From Sulfuritalea sp. (lineage in GTDB: Bacteria > Pseudomonadota > Gammaproteobacteria > Burkholderiales > Rhodocyclaceae), in contig WYAY01000048.1 in NCBI GenBank assembly GCA_011526165.1, positions 1 through 46,351 of the forward strand: a stretch of 46,351 nt of DNA, read 5' to 3'. This document shows, in pieces, positions 37,755 through 46,351 of the stretch (position 1 is its first letter; each line of letters opens with the position of its first letter). Under the pieces are notes generated by a model. That model was not told the DNA's origin and did no database searches. It saw nothing but the letters and a program-made list of their open reading frames with translations. Position numbers and translations under genes: made by a program.

Positions 37755-38639
37755 TCAGTTTCCGACGAATTCCCGGATCATACGATTTACTTCCTCCGGC
37801 CGTTCGTGGATGACCCAGTGCGAGGCGTCGGGGATGCGTTTCAGCGTCAGTTGCGGCACCAGCGCCTCCAGGCCGTCGAGCAGGCCCGGCAGCAGCGCGG
37901 TGTCGCGTTCGCCCCAGATCACCAGCGTCGGCACGCGCACGGTGAAGGCGGCCGGGTCGAGCTGCAGGCTGGCTGCGCCGGGCTCCGCGGGCGTGGGCGG
38001 GTGGAGCGGCGTAGCGCGGTAGAAATTCAGGCTGGCGTCCATGGCGCCGGGCTGGGTCCACGCCTCGCGGTAGCGCGCCAGCAGGTCGGGCGTCAGCCAG
38101 CGCGGATCGGCGGTCGACTGCGCGAGCATGGCGGCGAGCCGCGCGCAGTCGTCCTCCAGCAGCTTCTCCGCCGCGCCGGGCCGGCGCAGCCAGTTCATGT
38201 AGGCGCTGGCCTGTTGCTGCGCCGGGCTGTCGCGCAACTCGCGGGCGAAGGTGACCGGATGCGGCGAGTTGATGATGACCAGCTTCTCGAGGTATTCGGG
38301 ATGCGCAGCGGCGAGGTTCCACGCCGCGGCGCCGCCCCAGTCGTGGGCCACCACGATGGCGGGCCGGCCGCCGAGGTGGTCGATCAGCCGGCGCAGATCG
38401 GCGACGAGGCGCTTCGGCCGGTAGGCCTTGGCGTCGCTCGGTTTGCCGGAGAGGTTGTGGCCGCGCAGGTCGGGGGCGACGGCGTGGTGGTCGCGCGAGA
38501 ATTCCTCCAGTTGCGCCTGCCAGGCGTGCCAGAACTCCGGGAAGCCGTGCACGAAGAGCATGAGCGGGCCGTCGCCGGCGTCGACGTAGTGCAGGCGCAC
38601 GTCGTCGAAATCGACGTAGTGGTGCTGGAGCACGGTCAT
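37755..38639 (-). CDS. Alpha/beta hydrolase, epoxide-hydrolase-like
   Basis: A 294-residue alpha/beta hydrolase. HGFPEFWHAW is the oxyanion motif typical of epoxide hydrolases and haloalkane dehalogenases. Nucleophile D100 lies in VVAHDWGGAAAWN and the catalytic histidine in PDASHWVIHERP near residue 275. The Asp nucleophile favours epoxide hydrolysis over esterase action. It overlaps the ComB-like gene by four bases. Confidence 0.9.
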   Translation of the reverse strand: MTVLQHHYVDFDDVRLHYVDAGDGPLMLFVHGFPEFWHAWQAQLEEFSRDHHAVAPDLRGHNLSGKPSDAKAYRPKRLVADLRRLIDHLGGRPAIVVAHDWGGAAAWNLAAAHPEYLEKLVIINSPHPVTFARELRDSPAQQQASAYMNWLRRPGAAEKLLEDDCARLAAMLAQSTADPRWLTPDLLARYREAWTQPGAMDASLNFYRATPLHPPTPAEPGAASLQLDPAAFTVRVPTLVIWGERDTALLPGLLDGLEALVPQLTLKRIPDASHWVIHERPEEVNRMIREFVGN

Positions 38640-39352
38640 GCGGCCCTCAGGCTATTGCCATCCAGTTTCGGCACCACCGCGTACAGGCTTTTCTGCGCGG
38701 CGAAGTCGACCTCCTGTTCGAGGCGGCGCTCGAGCATCATGCGGCCGACGCGGGCGCGGCGCAGGCATTCGCCGGCCTCGCCGTGTTCGTAGAGCAATTG
38801 GGCGGCGAGGGCGGCGTCGGAGAATTCATGTTCCTGCCCCTGCTGCGCGAAGAGCGAGACCAGGTAGCCGGCGCCGTAGAAGTCTTCCAGGTTGAAGTTG
38901 TCGGCCGAGCCGGAGCAGACGATGAGCACCGTCTCGTCGGCGTGGCGCTGGGCGATGTGCTTTACTACCGCCTCGCCGTTGAGCAGCGCCGCAGCATAGA
39001 CGTGGTCGGCCTCGCGCGACTTGGCGACCGCCACCGTGCCGTTGGTGGTGGAGTACACCAGCGTCCTGCCGGCGAGGTTCTCCGCAAGCAGGTGCAGCGG
39101 CGTCGGGTGCACGAAACCCGGGAGGGTCTCGGCGTTGAGCTCGCCGGAGAGCACGCAGGAGCCGGCCGGATGGCGCGCCGCCTCGGCCTGCGCCGCCGCG
39201 CCGTCGAGCGTTGGGATCACCTCGGCGGCGCCGTGCGCCAGCGCGGCGACGATGCTGGAGGTGGCGAAGAGGATGTCGAGCACGACCACCGTCTTGCCGG
39301 GCAGGCGCTGGGCGTCGAGCTCCTCCTTCTTCAGCAGGACGTGGATCTTCAT
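38636..39352 (-). CDS. ComB-like 2-phosphosulfolactate phosphatase family protein
   Basis: A 238-residue protein of the ComB fold. VVVLDILFATSSIVAAL, VYSTTNGTVAV and the VLIVCSGSADNFNLEDFYGAGYL block follow the family. In methanogens ComB dephosphorylates 2-phosphosulfolactate during coenzyme M synthesis; other bacterial members have no firm role. The usual GERxG and GNSP segments, as I remember the family, read SGELNAE and HPTP here, so activity may differ. It overlaps neighbours by four bases on both sides within an acyl-CoA operon, so its substrate may belong to that pathway. Confidence 0.82.
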   Translation of the reverse strand: MKIHVLLKKEELDAQRLPGKTVVVLDILFATSSIVAALAHGAAEVIPTLDGAAAQAEAARHPAGSCVLSGELNAETLPGFVHPTPLHLLAENLAGRTLVYSTTNGTVAVAKSREADHVYAAALLNGEAVVKHIAQRHADETVLIVCSGSADNFNLEDFYGAGYLVSLFAQQGQEHEFSDAALAAQLLYEHGEAGECLRRARVGRMMLERRLEQEVDFAAQKSLYAVVPKLDGNSLRAA

Positions 39353-39807
39353 TTCCTGTGGCTGCGCCGGTGCATCATGCCGTAGCCTTCCATCTGCATG
39401 ACTTCCTCGCCGTTCTGGTTGAGCACCTCCCAGCGGTTGCGCATCAGGCCGATGTGCGGCTTGCTCTCCAGCGGGCGCGCTTCCAGCACGACGCTGCGCA
39501 CGTGCAGGGTGTCGCCCGGGCGCACCGGTTTCAGCCAGCGGATGTTCTCCACGCCGGGCGAGGCGAGGTTGGCGGAATCGAGCAGGTAGGCGTCGCACAT
39601 CATGCGCATGCACAGGCTGCAGGTGTGCCAGCCGCTGGCGACCAGCCCGCCGAACTGGGAGTGCTTCGCCGCCTCCTCGTCGATGTGGAAGGGCTGCGGG
39701 TCGAATTCCTTCGCGAAGCGGACGATGTCTTCCTTCGTCAGCGTCACGCCGCCGTACTCGGTGACCGAACCGACGGGAAAATCCTCCCAGTAATATTTCT
39801 TGCTCAT
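39349..39807 (-). CDS. MaoC-like dehydratase
   Basis: A 152-residue single hot-dog protein. YYWEDFPVGSVTEYGGVTLTKEDIVRFAKEFDPQPFHIDEEAA contains the Asp/His hydratase motif, and GGLVASGWHTCSL is the following helix. It is similar in kind to but distinct from the MaoC protein at 37291-37752 and probably hydrates a different enoyl-CoA. It overlaps the enoyl-CoA hydratase/isomerase gene and the ComB-like gene by four bases each. Confidence 0.92.
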   Translation of the reverse strand: MSKKYYWEDFPVGSVTEYGGVTLTKEDIVRFAKEFDPQPFHIDEEAAKHSQFGGLVASGWHTCSLCMRMMCDAYLLDSANLASPGVENIRWLKPVRPGDTLHVRSVVLEARPLESKPHIGLMRNRWEVLNQNGEEVMQMEGYGMMHRRSHRK

Positions 39808-40589
39808 CCTTCCGAGGCTCCCTGGAACTTCGAGAAATCCGGCTTGCGCTTCTCCAGGAAGGCGCTGAAGGCCTCCTTCGCCGCCGGCGAGGCAAGCTGG
39901 CGCTTGAAGATCTCGCCTTCGTCCTGCATCACCTGCGGCACGAGGGCGGCGATGGACTGCTTGAGCAGGCGCTTGGTCTCGCGCAGCGAGGCGGCCGGCA
40001 GGGTGGCGAGCTTCTGCGCGCGCTCCCGCGCGTGGGCGAACACCCCGGCGTCGGGCAGCACGGCGTTGGCGAGGCCGATCTCATGGGCTTTAGCGGCGCC
40101 GAACGGCTCGCCGAAGAACAGCAGCTCGGCGGCGCGCTGGTGGCCGGCGAGGCGCGGCAGCAGCAGGCTGGAGGCGGCCTCCGGGCACAGCGCGAGGTTG
40201 ACGAAGGGCAGTTGGAAGCGAGCGCTTTCGCCGGCATACACCAGGTCGCAGTGCAGCAGCATGGTGGTGCCGACGCCGACGGCGTTGCCGGTGACGGCGG
40301 CAACCAGCGGTTTCGGCGCGGCGGCGATGTTGCGCAGGAAGCGGAACACCGGCCGATTCGGATCGTCGGCCGGGCCGTCGAGGAAGTCTGCGAGGTCGTT
40401 GCCGGCGGTGAACACCTCGGACTGGCCGTGGATCAGCACCACCCGCACGGCGTCCTCGCGCGCGGCGCGCTCGAGGGCATCGGCCATGGCGGCGTACATC
40501 GGGCCGGTGAGGGCGTTCTTCTTCTCCGGCCGGCGCATCTCGATGCGCAGGACGCCCAAGGCGAGTTCGGTGACGATGTTCTCGCTCAT
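39804..40589 (-). CDS. Enoyl-CoA hydratase/isomerase family protein
   Basis: A 261-residue crotonase-fold enzyme. The oxyanion hole is at FTAGNDLADF and AVTGNAVGVGTTMLL. LPFVNLALCPEAASSLLLPRLAG replaces the PEVxLG/GAGGTQ hydratase signature; E137 aligns with the catalytic glutamate of delta3-delta2-enoyl-CoA isomerases, so isomerase activity is more likely than hydration. It starts just after the acyl-CoA dehydrogenase small-subunit gene and overlaps the next MaoC gene. Confidence 0.88.
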   Translation of the reverse strand: MSENIVTELALGVLRIEMRRPEKKNALTGPMYAAMADALERAAREDAVRVVLIHGQSEVFTAGNDLADFLDGPADDPNRPVFRFLRNIAAAPKPLVAAVTGNAVGVGTTMLLHCDLVYAGESARFQLPFVNLALCPEAASSLLLPRLAGHQRAAELLFFGEPFGAAKAHEIGLANAVLPDAGVFAHARERAQKLATLPAASLRETKRLLKQSIAALVPQVMQDEGEIFKRQLASPAAKEAFSAFLEKRKPDFSKFQGASEG

Positions 40590-40593
40590 GGCA

Positions 40594-41718
40594 TCACGCC
40601 GCCAGCAGCGTGTCGCTGAACAGGCCGAGGTGGTGGTCGGTGTTGCCGAAGGTGAGCTCGATCATGGTCAGGCGCTTGAAGTAGTGGCTGACGTTGAGCT
40701 CATCCACCACGCCCATGCCGCCGTGCAGCTGCACCGCCTGCTGGCCGACGAAGCGTGCCTGCTGGCCGATGTAGGTCTTGGCGGCGGAGATCGCGCGGCG
40801 GCGCTCGGCGGCGTCGGGCGAGTCGGCCTTCACCGCGGCCATCATGGCCATCGAGCGCGCCTGTTCGGTGGCGATGACCATGTCCACCATGCGGTGCTGC
40901 AGCGCCTGGAAGCGGCCGATCGGCTGGCCGAACTGCTTGCGCGTCTTGAGATACTCCAGCGTCGCCTCGTCCAGCGCCGCCATGATGCCGACGGCCTCGG
41001 CGCACAGCGCGGCGATGCCGTAGTCCAGCGCCCGCTCGACGAGCGGCAGGGCGCTGCCCTCGGGGCCGACCAGCGCGTCCTTGCCGACGGCGACGTTGTC
41101 CAGCGCGATTTCCGCGGCGCGGCCGCCGTCCTGCGTCATGTAGCTGCGCACGGCGACGCCCGCGGACTTGGCGTCGACCAGGAACAGCGAGAGGCCCTTG
41201 CCGGTATTGGCCGTGACGAGCAGGGTGTCGGCGGCGTTGCCGCCCAGCACCACGCCCTTGCCGCCGCTGAGCTTCCAGCCGGCGCCGTCCTGTTTTGCCG
41301 CCGTATTGACCAGACTGACTTTGTAGCGCGCCTCGCGCTCGTAGTGGGCCAGGGCCAGCATGCGCTCGCCGCCGGCGATGGCGGAGAGGATGGCTTCCTT
41401 TTGCGCCGCGCTGCCGGCGTCGCGGATGAGGTGGCCTGCGACGACCACCGTGGCGAGATAAGGCTCGAGCACCAGGCCGCGGCCGAAGGCTTCCATCACC
41501 AGCATCGTGTCGACGGCGTTGCCGCTCAGCCCGCCGAACTCCTCGGGGAAGGGTAGGGCCAGCAGGCCGAGGTCGGCGAACTGCTTCCAGTGGTCGCGGC
41601 TGAAGCCCTCGGCGGATTTCGCCAGCGCGCGGCGCGCTTCGAACGGGTAGTCCTTGGCGATGTAGCGGGAGAGGGTGTCGCGCAGGGCGTTTTGTTCGTC
41701 GGTGTAGTTGAAGTCCAT
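40594..41718 (-). CDS. Acyl-CoA dehydrogenase, small (PimD-like) subunit
   Basis: A 374-residue subunit. Visible are LLALPFPEEFGGLSGNAVDTMLVMEAFG, GWKLSGGKGVVLGG, TRKQFGQPIGRFQALQHRMVDM and GGMGVVDELNVSHYFKRL. It is a paralogue of 18622-19710 with the same gene order and the same two-base gap after the large subunit. The medium-chain catalytic glutamate motif is absent. The ATG at 41718 (MDFNYTDEQNAL) is set by family alignment. Confidence 0.92.
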   Translation of the reverse strand: MDFNYTDEQNALRDTLSRYIAKDYPFEARRALAKSAEGFSRDHWKQFADLGLLALPFPEEFGGLSGNAVDTMLVMEAFGRGLVLEPYLATVVVAGHLIRDAGSAAQKEAILSAIAGGERMLALAHYEREARYKVSLVNTAAKQDGAGWKLSGGKGVVLGGNAADTLLVTANTGKGLSLFLVDAKSAGVAVRSYMTQDGGRAAEIALDNVAVGKDALVGPEGSALPLVERALDYGIAALCAEAVGIMAALDEATLEYLKTRKQFGQPIGRFQALQHRMVDMVIATEQARSMAMMAAVKADSPDAAERRRAISAAKTYIGQQARFVGQQAVQLHGGMGVVDELNVSHYFKRLTMIELTFGNTDHHLGLFSDTLLAA

Positions 41719-41720
41719 GA

Positions 41721-42917
41721 TCAGAGTCCGAGGATCATCTGGGCGATGATGTTCTTTTGAATCTCGTTGGAACCGCCGTAGATGGTCGTCTTGCGGTAGT
41801 TGAAGTAGTGGCCGGAGAGCGGCGTGACGTAGTCGGCGCCGACCGGCACGCCGGTCCACGCCGCGTCGAGCGCCTCGGGCAGCCAGGGCAGGGCGTAGTG
41901 GCCGAGCGCCTGCATCTGCAGTTCGGCGATGGCCTGCTGGATCTCCGAGCCCTTGATCTTGAGGATCGAGGCTTCGGGTCCCGGCGCCTTCTTCTCCTTC
42001 TCGGCGGAGAGCACGCGCATATTGGTGATCTCCAGCGCCATCAGTTCCAGCTCGACCTGGGCGATGCGGTCGCGGAAGCGCGCGTCCTCGATCATCGGCC
42101 GGCCGGCGGAGGTCTCCTTGCGGGCGATTTCCTTGAGGTGCTTCAGCGCCGCCTTCGAGCGGCCGACGCCGGCGATACCGGTGCGCTCATGGCCGAGCAG
42201 GAACTTGGCGTAGGTCCAGCCCTTGTTCTCCTCACCGACGAGGTTCTGCGCGGGCACCCTGACGTCCTCGAACCAGACTTCGTTGATCTCGTGCTCGCCG
42301 TCGTTCATGATGATCGGGCGCACCGTGATGCCCGGCGTCTTCATGTCGATGAGCAGGAAGGAAATGCCCTCCTGCTGGCGGCCCTCCGAGCTGGTGCGCA
42401 CCAGGCAGAATATCCAGTCGGCGTACTGGCCGAGCGTGTTCCAGGTCTTCTGGCCGTTGACGATGTAGTGGTCGCCCTTGTTTTCCGCTTTCGTCTTCAG
42501 CGAGGCGAGGTCGGAGCCGGAGCCCGGCTCGGAGTAGCCCTGGCACCACCAGTCGCTGCCGTCGACGATGCGCGGCAGGAAATGGTCCTTCTGCGCCTGG
42601 TTGCCGAAGGCCATGATCACCGGCGCCACCATCTTCAGGCCGAAGGGCAGCTGCAGCGGCGCGCCGGCCTCGGCGCATTCCTCCTCGAAGATGTGCTGCT
42701 GTACCGCCGACCAGCCGGTGCCGCCGAACTTCGTCGGCCACATCGTCGCGCCCCAGCCTTTCTGGTGGAGGATCTTCTGCCAGCGCACGAAGTCGTCCTT
42801 GGCGAGGCGCTTGCCGTGCTTCACCTTGGCGCTGATGTCGGCCGGCAGGTGGCCGGTGACGAAGGCGCGCACCTCGGCGCGGAACGCCTGTTCTTCGGGT
42901 GTGTAGTTCAGGTCCAT
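41721..42917 (-). CDS. Acyl-CoA dehydrogenase, large (PimC-like) subunit
   Basis: A 398-residue subunit starting MDLNYTPEEQAFRAEVRAFV. WWCQGYSEPGSGSDLASLKT, NGQKTWNTLGQYADW, GHERTGIAGVG and IYGGSNEIQKNIIAQMILGL match the large subunit of the first pair (19713-20885) closely. Gly again takes the place of the medium-chain catalytic glutamate. A short insertion near residues 350-365 (PEALDAAWTGVPVGADYVTPL) differs from the first pair and lies near the C-terminal helices. It lies 12 bases after the GST gene. Confidence 0.93.
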   Translation of the reverse strand: MDLNYTPEEQAFRAEVRAFVTGHLPADISAKVKHGKRLAKDDFVRWQKILHQKGWGATMWPTKFGGTGWSAVQQHIFEEECAEAGAPLQLPFGLKMVAPVIMAFGNQAQKDHFLPRIVDGSDWWCQGYSEPGSGSDLASLKTKAENKGDHYIVNGQKTWNTLGQYADWIFCLVRTSSEGRQQEGISFLLIDMKTPGITVRPIIMNDGEHEINEVWFEDVRVPAQNLVGEENKGWTYAKFLLGHERTGIAGVGRSKAALKHLKEIARKETSAGRPMIEDARFRDRIAQVELELMALEITNMRVLSAEKEKKAPGPEASILKIKGSEIQQAIAELQMQALGHYALPWLPEALDAAWTGVPVGADYVTPLSGHYFNYRKTTIYGGSNEIQKNIIAQMILGL

Positions 42918-42929
42918 GCGGTTTCCTCG

Positions 42930-43592
42930 TTATTTCTTGGCGGCCTTGGCGGCAGCGTAGGCTTCGAAGGCCGCCTTGCGGTCGGCGTTGACCTTCTGCG
43001 CGTGCGGCCGCTCGCCGATCATCTTCAGGTAGGCCTTGGCCTGCGGCAGGAATTCGTCGACGAAGTCGCGGCCGTAGGCCTTCTTGCTCGCCTGCGAGAG
43101 CAGGGGCAGGTGCACGAAGGCGGCGCAGTCGGCGTGGGTGAAGTCCTTGCCGGCGATGAAGGGATCGAAGCGGGCAATGTGGGCGAGGCTGCGGGCGCCT
43201 TTCTCCAACAGCTGCTCGACTTCCTTCTTGGTCTCGTCGGAGACGCTGCCGCCGAAGAACACTTCATGGTAGAGGCGCCGCGCCGGCAGCTCGATGTGCA
43301 GCTCGATGTGCTCGATCAGCTCGCGGCAGCGGGCGCGCTCGAAGGGGTCCTTCGGGTAGAGCGGCGGCTCGGGGTAGGTGTCCTCGATGTACTCGGTGAG
43401 CACCTGCGACTCGGTGAGCACGCCGCGCCCGGTGCGCAGGAAGGGCACCTTGCCCATCGGCGAGTCCTTGCGGAACTCCTCCTTCTGCGAGGGGTAGGCC
43501 AGCTCCTCCTCGAAGGGCACGCCCTTCTCGAGCAGGGACAGCTTGACCTTGTTGTAGTAGTTGCTGACGGCGAAGCCGCAGAGCTTGAGCAT
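42930..43592 (-). CDS. Glutathione S-transferase family protein
   Basis: A 220-residue protein with an N-terminal thioredoxin-like domain (MLKLCGFAVSNYYNKVKLSLLEKGVPFEE, MGKVPFL cis-proline, LTESQVLTEYIEDTYP glutathione site) and an all-helical C-terminal domain (about 95-210). The serine of AVSNYYNK probably activates glutathione. In an acyl-CoA operon that also encodes an epoxide-hydrolase-like enzyme it may remove reactive intermediates. The C-terminus is lysine/alanine rich. Confidence 0.9.
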   Translation of the reverse strand: MLKLCGFAVSNYYNKVKLSLLEKGVPFEEELAYPSQKEEFRKDSPMGKVPFLRTGRGVLTESQVLTEYIEDTYPEPPLYPKDPFERARCRELIEHIELHIELPARRLYHEVFFGGSVSDETKKEVEQLLEKGARSLAHIARFDPFIAGKDFTHADCAAFVHLPLLSQASKKAYGRDFVDEFLPQAKAYLKMIGERPHAQKVNADRKAAFEAYAAAKAAKK

Positions 43593-43613
43593 ACTGTTCT
43601 CCTTTGAGTTGAT

Positions 43614-43706
43614 CCCCTCTCCCGCTCGCGGGAGTGGGGCGGGGGGTTTGGGGGCTCCGACGCTTGCCCCTCTCCCTGACCCTCTCCCCGCAGGCGGGGA
43701 GAGGGG
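43614..43706. repeat. Intergenic GC-rich hairpin repeat
   Basis: Two stem-loops share a CCCTCTCCC core: CTCCCGC/GCGGGAG (43619-43634) flanked by CCCC and GGGG, and CCTCTCCCCGC/GCGGGGAGAGG (43681-43704). Between them lies GGGCGGGGGG and a further CCCCTCTCCC (43667-43676). Short intergenic repeats of this type are common in proteobacterial chromosomes. It separates the ALDH and GST genes and may terminate or attenuate transcription. Confidence 0.65.
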
Positions 43707-43710
43707 ATGG

Positions 43711-45141
43711 TTATTTGGCCGGCTTGAACTGCAGCGCCTTGTACTCGAGGAATTCCTCGAGGCCGTACTTGCCCAGCTCGCGGCCGTTGCCCGACTGTTT
43801 GTAGCCGCCGAAGGGGGCGAGGGCGTTGAAGGCGCCGCCGTTGATGTCCACCTGGCCGGTGCGCATGCGGCGGGCGAAGGCGATGGCGCGCTCGTCGCTG
43901 CCGGCCCACACCGCGCCGGCGAGGCCGTAGGGCGTGCCGTTGGCGATGCGCGCGGCCTCGTTCTCGTCCTTGTAGGTGACGATGGAGAGCACCGGGCCGA
44001 AGATCTCCTCCTGCTCGATGGTGCTGCCCGGCTTGACGCGGCCGAACACCGTCGGCTGTACGTAGTAGCCCTTGCTCAGGCCGGCCGGCGCGTCGGGGCC
44101 GCCGCAGAGGAGTTCCGCGCCCTCGGCGATGCCCTTGCGGATGAAGTCCTGCACGCGGTCGCGCTGGGCGGCGGAGATCAGGGGTCCCAGCTTGCTCGTC
44201 TCGGCGAAGGGATCGCCGACGGTGAACTTGGCGGCGGCTTCGGCGGCGAGCTTCGCCACTTCGGCGTAGCGCGACTCGGGCACCAGCATGCGCGTGTGCG
44301 CCGTGCAGGTCTGGCCGGAGTTGAGGAAGCAGGCATTCACCGTGCCGCGCACGGCGGCGGCGAAGTCGGCGTCGTCGAGGATCACCGCGGCCGACTTGCC
44401 GCCCAGCTCCAGCGCGACGCGCTTGACGGTCTGCGAGGCGAGCTCCGCGACGCGCTTGCCGGCGCGGGTCGAGCCGGTGAAGGAGACCATGTCCACCTCG
44501 GGGTGGGTGACCATCGCTTCGCCGACCACCGGGCCGTAGCCGGTGACGAGGTTGAAGACGCCCGCCGGCAGGCCGGCCGAATCGATCACGTCGGCGAGGA
44601 TGAAGGCGTTGAGCGGGGCGACTTCCGAAGGCTTCAGCACCACCGTGCAGCCGGCGGCCAGCGCCGGCGCGACCTTGGCGGCGATCTGGTGCAGCGGATA
44701 GTTCCACGGTGTGATGGCGGCGACGACGCCGATCGGCTCGCGCACGACCAGCGAGTGGCCGACCTTCTCCTCGAAGGCGAAGTCGCCGAGCATGCGCGCA
44801 TACATGCCGAAGGTGCCGATGGGCGAGCCGGCCTGGATCATGGCCGAGAGCTTCAGCGGCATGCCGACTTCGCCGGCGATGGTGCGGGCGATGTCGTCGG
44901 CGCGGGCCTTGAGGCCCTCCTGGATTTTCTTGAGGAAGGCGGCGCGCTCGGCGACGGGGGTGGCGGCCCAGCCGTCGAAGGCGCGGCGGGCGGCGGCCAC
45001 GGCGGCCTGGACGTCCGAGGCGTCGCCTTCGGGGATGCGCCCCATGACTTCTTCGGTGGAGGCGCTGATGACGTCGATGGTCTTCTTGCCGGAGGGGGCC
45101 GCCCAGCGGCCGTCAATATACAGCTTGTCTCTGTTTTCCAT
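43711..45141 (-). CDS. Aldehyde dehydrogenase family protein
   Basis: A 476-residue NAD(P)-dependent enzyme. The general base lies in LELGGKSA and the catalytic cysteine in [36 protein letters not shown] and EIFGPVLSI are standard. I chose the ATG at 45141 ([13 protein letters not shown]); an in-frame GTG at 45261 would prepend an unlikely 40-residue tail and overlap the divergent promoter. It heads the minus-strand catabolic set and oxidises an aldehyde to an acid. A hairpin repeat separates it from the GST gene, so the rest of the set may be partly uncoupled from it. Confidence 0.93.
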   Translation of the reverse strand: MENRDKLYIDGRWAAPSGKKTIDVISASTEEVMGRIPEGDASDVQAAVAAARRAFDGWAATPVAERAAFLKKIQEGLKARADDIARTIAGEVGMPLKLSAMIQAGSPIGTFGMYARMLGDFAFEEKVGHSLVVREPIGVVAAITPWNYPLHQIAAKVAPALAAGCTVVLKPSEVAPLNAFILADVIDSAGLPAGVFNLVTGYGPVVGEAMVTHPEVDMVSFTGSTRAGKRVAELASQTVKRVALELGGKSAAVILDDADFAAAVRGTVNACFLNSGQTCTAHTRMLVPESRYAEVAKLAAEAAAKFTVGDPFAETSKLGPLISAAQRDRVQDFIRKGIAEGAELLCGGPDAPAGLSKGYYVQPTVFGRVKPGSTIEQEEIFGPVLSIVTYKDENEAARIANGTPYGLAGAVWAGSDERAIAFARRMRTGQVDINGGAFNALAPFGGYKQSGNGRELGKYGLEEFLEYKALQFKPAK

Positions 45142-45192
45142 GGGGGTGTCCGTCGTGTTGTTTACAAAATACGAATCGAACGATACCATGCT

Positions 45193-45227
45193 TTCGAATA
45201 AAGCGAAATACAATTCCGCACAGCGAA
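45193..45227. promoter_or_regulatory. Two IclR-type half-palindromes in a divergent promoter
   Basis: TTCGAATAAAGCGAA (45193-45207) and TTCCGCACAGCGAA (45214-45227) are imperfect versions of the TTCGC-ATA-GCGAA palindrome at 13906-13918. They lie in the 122-base AT-rich gap between ALDH and the fadB-like gene, about 50-85 bases from the ALDH start. Control by an IclR-type regulator is inferred. Confidence 0.4.
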
Positions 45228-45263
45228 ACTTCACGTTATCAGCACAAGCAAGGACATGCACTT

Positions 45264-46351
<1,088 letters not shown>

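Noticed and set aside
41303..41326. AAAGTCAGTC followed by ATACGGCG in the second small acyl-CoA dehydrogenase subunit gene
   Set aside because: The similarity to copy A is partial, and the encoded RYKVSLVNTAA fits the normal family sequence there.
45142..45261. Upstream GTG start for the aldehyde dehydrogenase at 45261
   Set aside because: It would overlap the divergent promoter and add a 40-residue tail unlike any ALDH; the ATG at 45141 fits the family.

Overview
The window looks like a chromosomal stretch of a GC-rich Gram-negative betaproteobacterium, probably near Rhodocyclales/Sterolibacteriaceae. This placement is inferred from protein flavour and gene content; no rRNA or other marker gene is present. 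About 50 genes are packed into short operons. I see no rRNA, tRNA, CRISPR array, prophage or complete insertion sequence. Both edges cut genes: a class I fumarase on the left and a FadB-type beta-oxidation protein on the right.

Region 1 (1-11.2 kb) is central acetate metabolism and sensing. A UPF0114 membrane protein and fumarase face away from acs (acetyl-CoA synthetase), which has a good sigma70 promoter and its own terminator. Then comes a tight five-gene unit: a small two-helix membrane protein (CbrX-like by position), a sodium:solute-symporter/histidine-kinase fusion of the CbrA/CrbS type, a single-domain response regulator, a membrane protein fusing a degenerate sensor kinase to a DnaQ-like 3'-5' exonuclease, and a CBS/DUF294 nucleotidyltransferase-like protein.

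Region 2 (11.2-17.5 kb) has an SDR - quinone oxidoreductase - IclR operon on the minus strand. Facing it is a plus-strand set: a YkgJ-type cysteine cluster protein, a GIY-YIG nuclease domain fused to the ribosome-rescue hydrolase ArfB, an unknown 144-aa protein, a PIG3-type oxidoreductase and a DsbA/FrnE-like protein. A cold-shock protein with a structured leader follows.

Region 3 (17.5-34.9 kb) is catabolic and accessory. It holds a two-subunit acyl-CoA dehydrogenase plus zinc alcohol dehydrogenase operon with a divergent IclR regulator, an MFS/spermidine-synthase-like fusion, a pentapeptide-repeat protein with a long-chain acyl-CoA ligase, and an exported FCSD-type flavoprotein. It ends with a LysR regulator divergent from an orphan periplasmic binding protein plus a benzoate-CoA-ligase-like enzyme, and a complete TRAP transporter (dctP-dctQ-dctM).

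Region 4 (34.9-37.3 kb) has an RbgA/YlqF GTPase and an S4 RNA-binding protein. Next to them is a broken locus where a 5'-truncated binding-protein gene and a 5'-truncated glycine-zipper gene meet head to head. Inverted REP-like elements flank this locus.

Region 5 (37.3-46.35 kb) is a long minus-strand acyl-CoA catabolic gene set: aldehyde dehydrogenase, glutathione transferase, a second two-subunit acyl-CoA dehydrogenase pair, enoyl-CoA hydratase/isomerase, two MaoC hydratases, a ComB-like phosphatase and an epoxide-hydrolase-like hydrolase. It is divergent from the fadB-like gene. Together with the fatty-acyl and aromatic CoA ligases and acs, the window reads as machinery for taking organic acids or ring-derived acids through CoA thioesters to acetyl-CoA. 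The less ordinary items are the GIY-YIG::ArfB fusion, the sensor-kinase::exonuclease fusion, the REP-flanked broken locus, a REP-like element inside a coding sequence, and IclR-type palindromes shared by two distant operons.
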